A stretch of DNA of 64,000 nucleotides, taken from the NCBI GenBank assembly GCA_017305715.1, contig JAFKKG010000021.1:124001-188000 (forward strand), in the 5' to 3' direction. How positions within the stretch are numbered: position 1 is the first letter of the stretch; each line of letters starts with the position of its first letter. The notes beneath the pieces were generated by a model. The model saw only the letters and a list, made by a program, of their open reading frames with translations, made no database searches and was not told the origin of the DNA. Source of the DNA: Hyphomicrobiales bacterium. Its GTDB lineage: Bacteria > Pseudomonadota > Alphaproteobacteria > Rhizobiales > Xanthobacteraceae. Position numbers and translations under genes: made by a program. Shown one piece after another: positions 63,173 through 64,000 of this stretch.

Positions 63173-64000
63173 TCAAATCTCCTTCCACCAGCGCCAGGTC
63201 GCGGCCATGGCCAGCAAGCCGAGAACGCCGGTCACGGCCGTGGCGTTGTGGGACCCGATGCGGTCCGCGAGCCAACCCAGCCACAGAAAGCCGATCGGGC
63301 CCGTGCCGATGCAGACGGTCAGGACGCCCAGGATTCGCGAGCGCATGTCCGGCGGCGCGGCGAGATAGACCAGCGTCGCCTGCATCGTCGCGAATGCGGC
63401 CCCACCCAAACCCGTCAGCAGCAATGCTGCGCCCGCCAGCGCCGGATCTTGCGCCAGTGCGAAAATCACCACCATGATCAGGTAGGAGATGACACCTCCA
63501 ATATAGGCTCTGCCGTACCATCGCGGGATCAGCCACAGCGCCGCCAGCAGCGCGCCCACGAACGCACCGATCCCGTCCATGGTCGCCAACAGGCCCACGC
63601 CCTCCGGACCCAGATGCAGACGGTCGCGCCCGATGACGGGGATCATGCCGGTAAAGGGCCAGGCGAAGATATTGAAGATCACGGTCACGACCAGCACGCC
63701 GATGACCCGCCTGTCGGCGCGAACCAAAGCGAGCCCCTCGCCGATCCGTGCGAGCACGGCGCCGGCGCCCGCGGCGCGGGGAATGCGCGAGCGGATGGTC
63801 AGGACCGCCCATAGCGCGGTGCCATACATCAGCACGCTCAGGATAAACGCGCCCTGAATGCCCGGCCCGGCGAGCAGGAATCCGCCGATGGCGGGGCCAA
63901 CCATGCGGCTTGCATTGGTGGCGCCGACGTCCAGCGACATCGCGGTGCCCATGTGTTCGCGGCCCACGACCTCGCCCATCATCACACGGCGCACCGGATT
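63173..64000 (-). CDS. MFS transporter (5' end cut by window)
   Basis: A major facilitator superfamily exporter of the EntS-like MFS_3 group. The 276 residues visible hold about eight membrane helices, running from mid-protein to the C-terminus (KEI, stop at 63173). Loop signatures include SLDVGATNASRMVGPAIGGFLL and PPDMRSRILGVLTVCIGTGPIG. The frame remains open to 64000, so the N-terminal half is missing from the window. The substrate is unknown. Confidence 0.88.
   Translation of the reverse strand, partial: NPVRRVMMGEVVGREHMGTAMSLDVGATNASRMVGPAIGGFLLAGPGIQGAFILSVLMYGTALWAVLTIRSRIPRAAGAGAVLARIGEGLALVRADRRVIGVLVVTVIFNIFAWPFTGMIPVIGRDRLHLGPEGVGLLATMDGIGAFVGALLAALWLIPRWYGRAYIGGVISYLIMVVIFALAQDPALAGAALLLTGLGGAAFATMQATLVYLAAPPDMRSRILGVLTVCIGTGPIGFLWLGWLADRIGSHNATAVTGVLGLLAMAATWRWWKEI

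Overview
The window is GC-rich and densely coded. It reads like a chromosomal segment from a slow-growing alphaproteobacterium of the Bradyrhizobium/Rhodopseudomonas group (Nitrobacteraceae). This rests on codon use, on protein types (TakP-like and TAXI TRAP receptors, periplasmic caspase-fold proteins, a GnnA/GnnB-like pair, rhizobial O-antigen genes) and on the palindromic intergenic repeats. The genus is an inference. No rRNA, tRNA, insertion sequence, prophage or CRISPR array was found.

Region 1 (1-7 kb) is a B12-responsive block. nrdA-nrdB (minus strand) and metE (plus strand) diverge, and each has its own cobalamin riboswitch. The two leaders also share almost the same 28-nt stretch beyond the aptamer, so they look like a duplicated control unit over two B12-independent isoenzymes. 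NrdB carries Phe at the radical-tyrosine position and Glu at the usual Asp metal-ligand position, the signature of class Ic (Mn/Fe) ribonucleotide reductase.

Region 2 (7-28 kb) is mixed metabolism, transport and envelope: a secreted alpha/beta-hydrolase with a TPR protein, a TakP-like TRAP receptor, a membrane-anchored spermidine-synthase-like protein behind a perfect CRP-type palindrome, thiD, a stand-alone Lrp ligand domain, an iron/phosphonate-type ABC importer with an Ldh-family dehydrogenase, a TAXI receptor, a di-haem cytochrome c, a CHRD protein followed by tandem hairpin repeats, cytochrome c', a lone molybdenum hydroxylase large subunit, and murJ.

Region 3 (28-54 kb) is a lipopolysaccharide and cell-surface locus. 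A GnnB/GnnA-like pair could make the 2,3-diamino sugar of lipid A. manC and a UDP-glucuronate 4-epimerase supply GDP-Man and UDP-GalA. A WbpM-like dehydratase, a 4-reductase-like SDR and a WecA/WbpL-like initiating transferase fit UDP-QuiNAc and O-antigen initiation. hldD, hldE, waaF, gmhA and gmhB make and transfer heptose. Two glycosyltransferases, an O-antigen ligase, galE and an MsbA-like exporter complete the set. Inside this locus sits a small secreted module: a caspase-fold protein with three Cys-paired repeats, co-directional with a duplicated DUF4399 protein and divergent from a formylglycine-generating-enzyme-like protein that lacks the catalytic cysteines.

Region 4 (54-64 kb) holds a fumarylacetoacetase-family hydrolase, a 51-residue small protein, a Baeyer-Villiger monooxygenase, and an S-adenosylmethionine cycle cluster (an uncharacterised HTH-methyltransferase protein, metK, ahcY). 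It ends with a secreted TPR-caspase protein and a truncated MFS transporter.

Both edge genes (nrdB and the MFS gene) are cut by the window.
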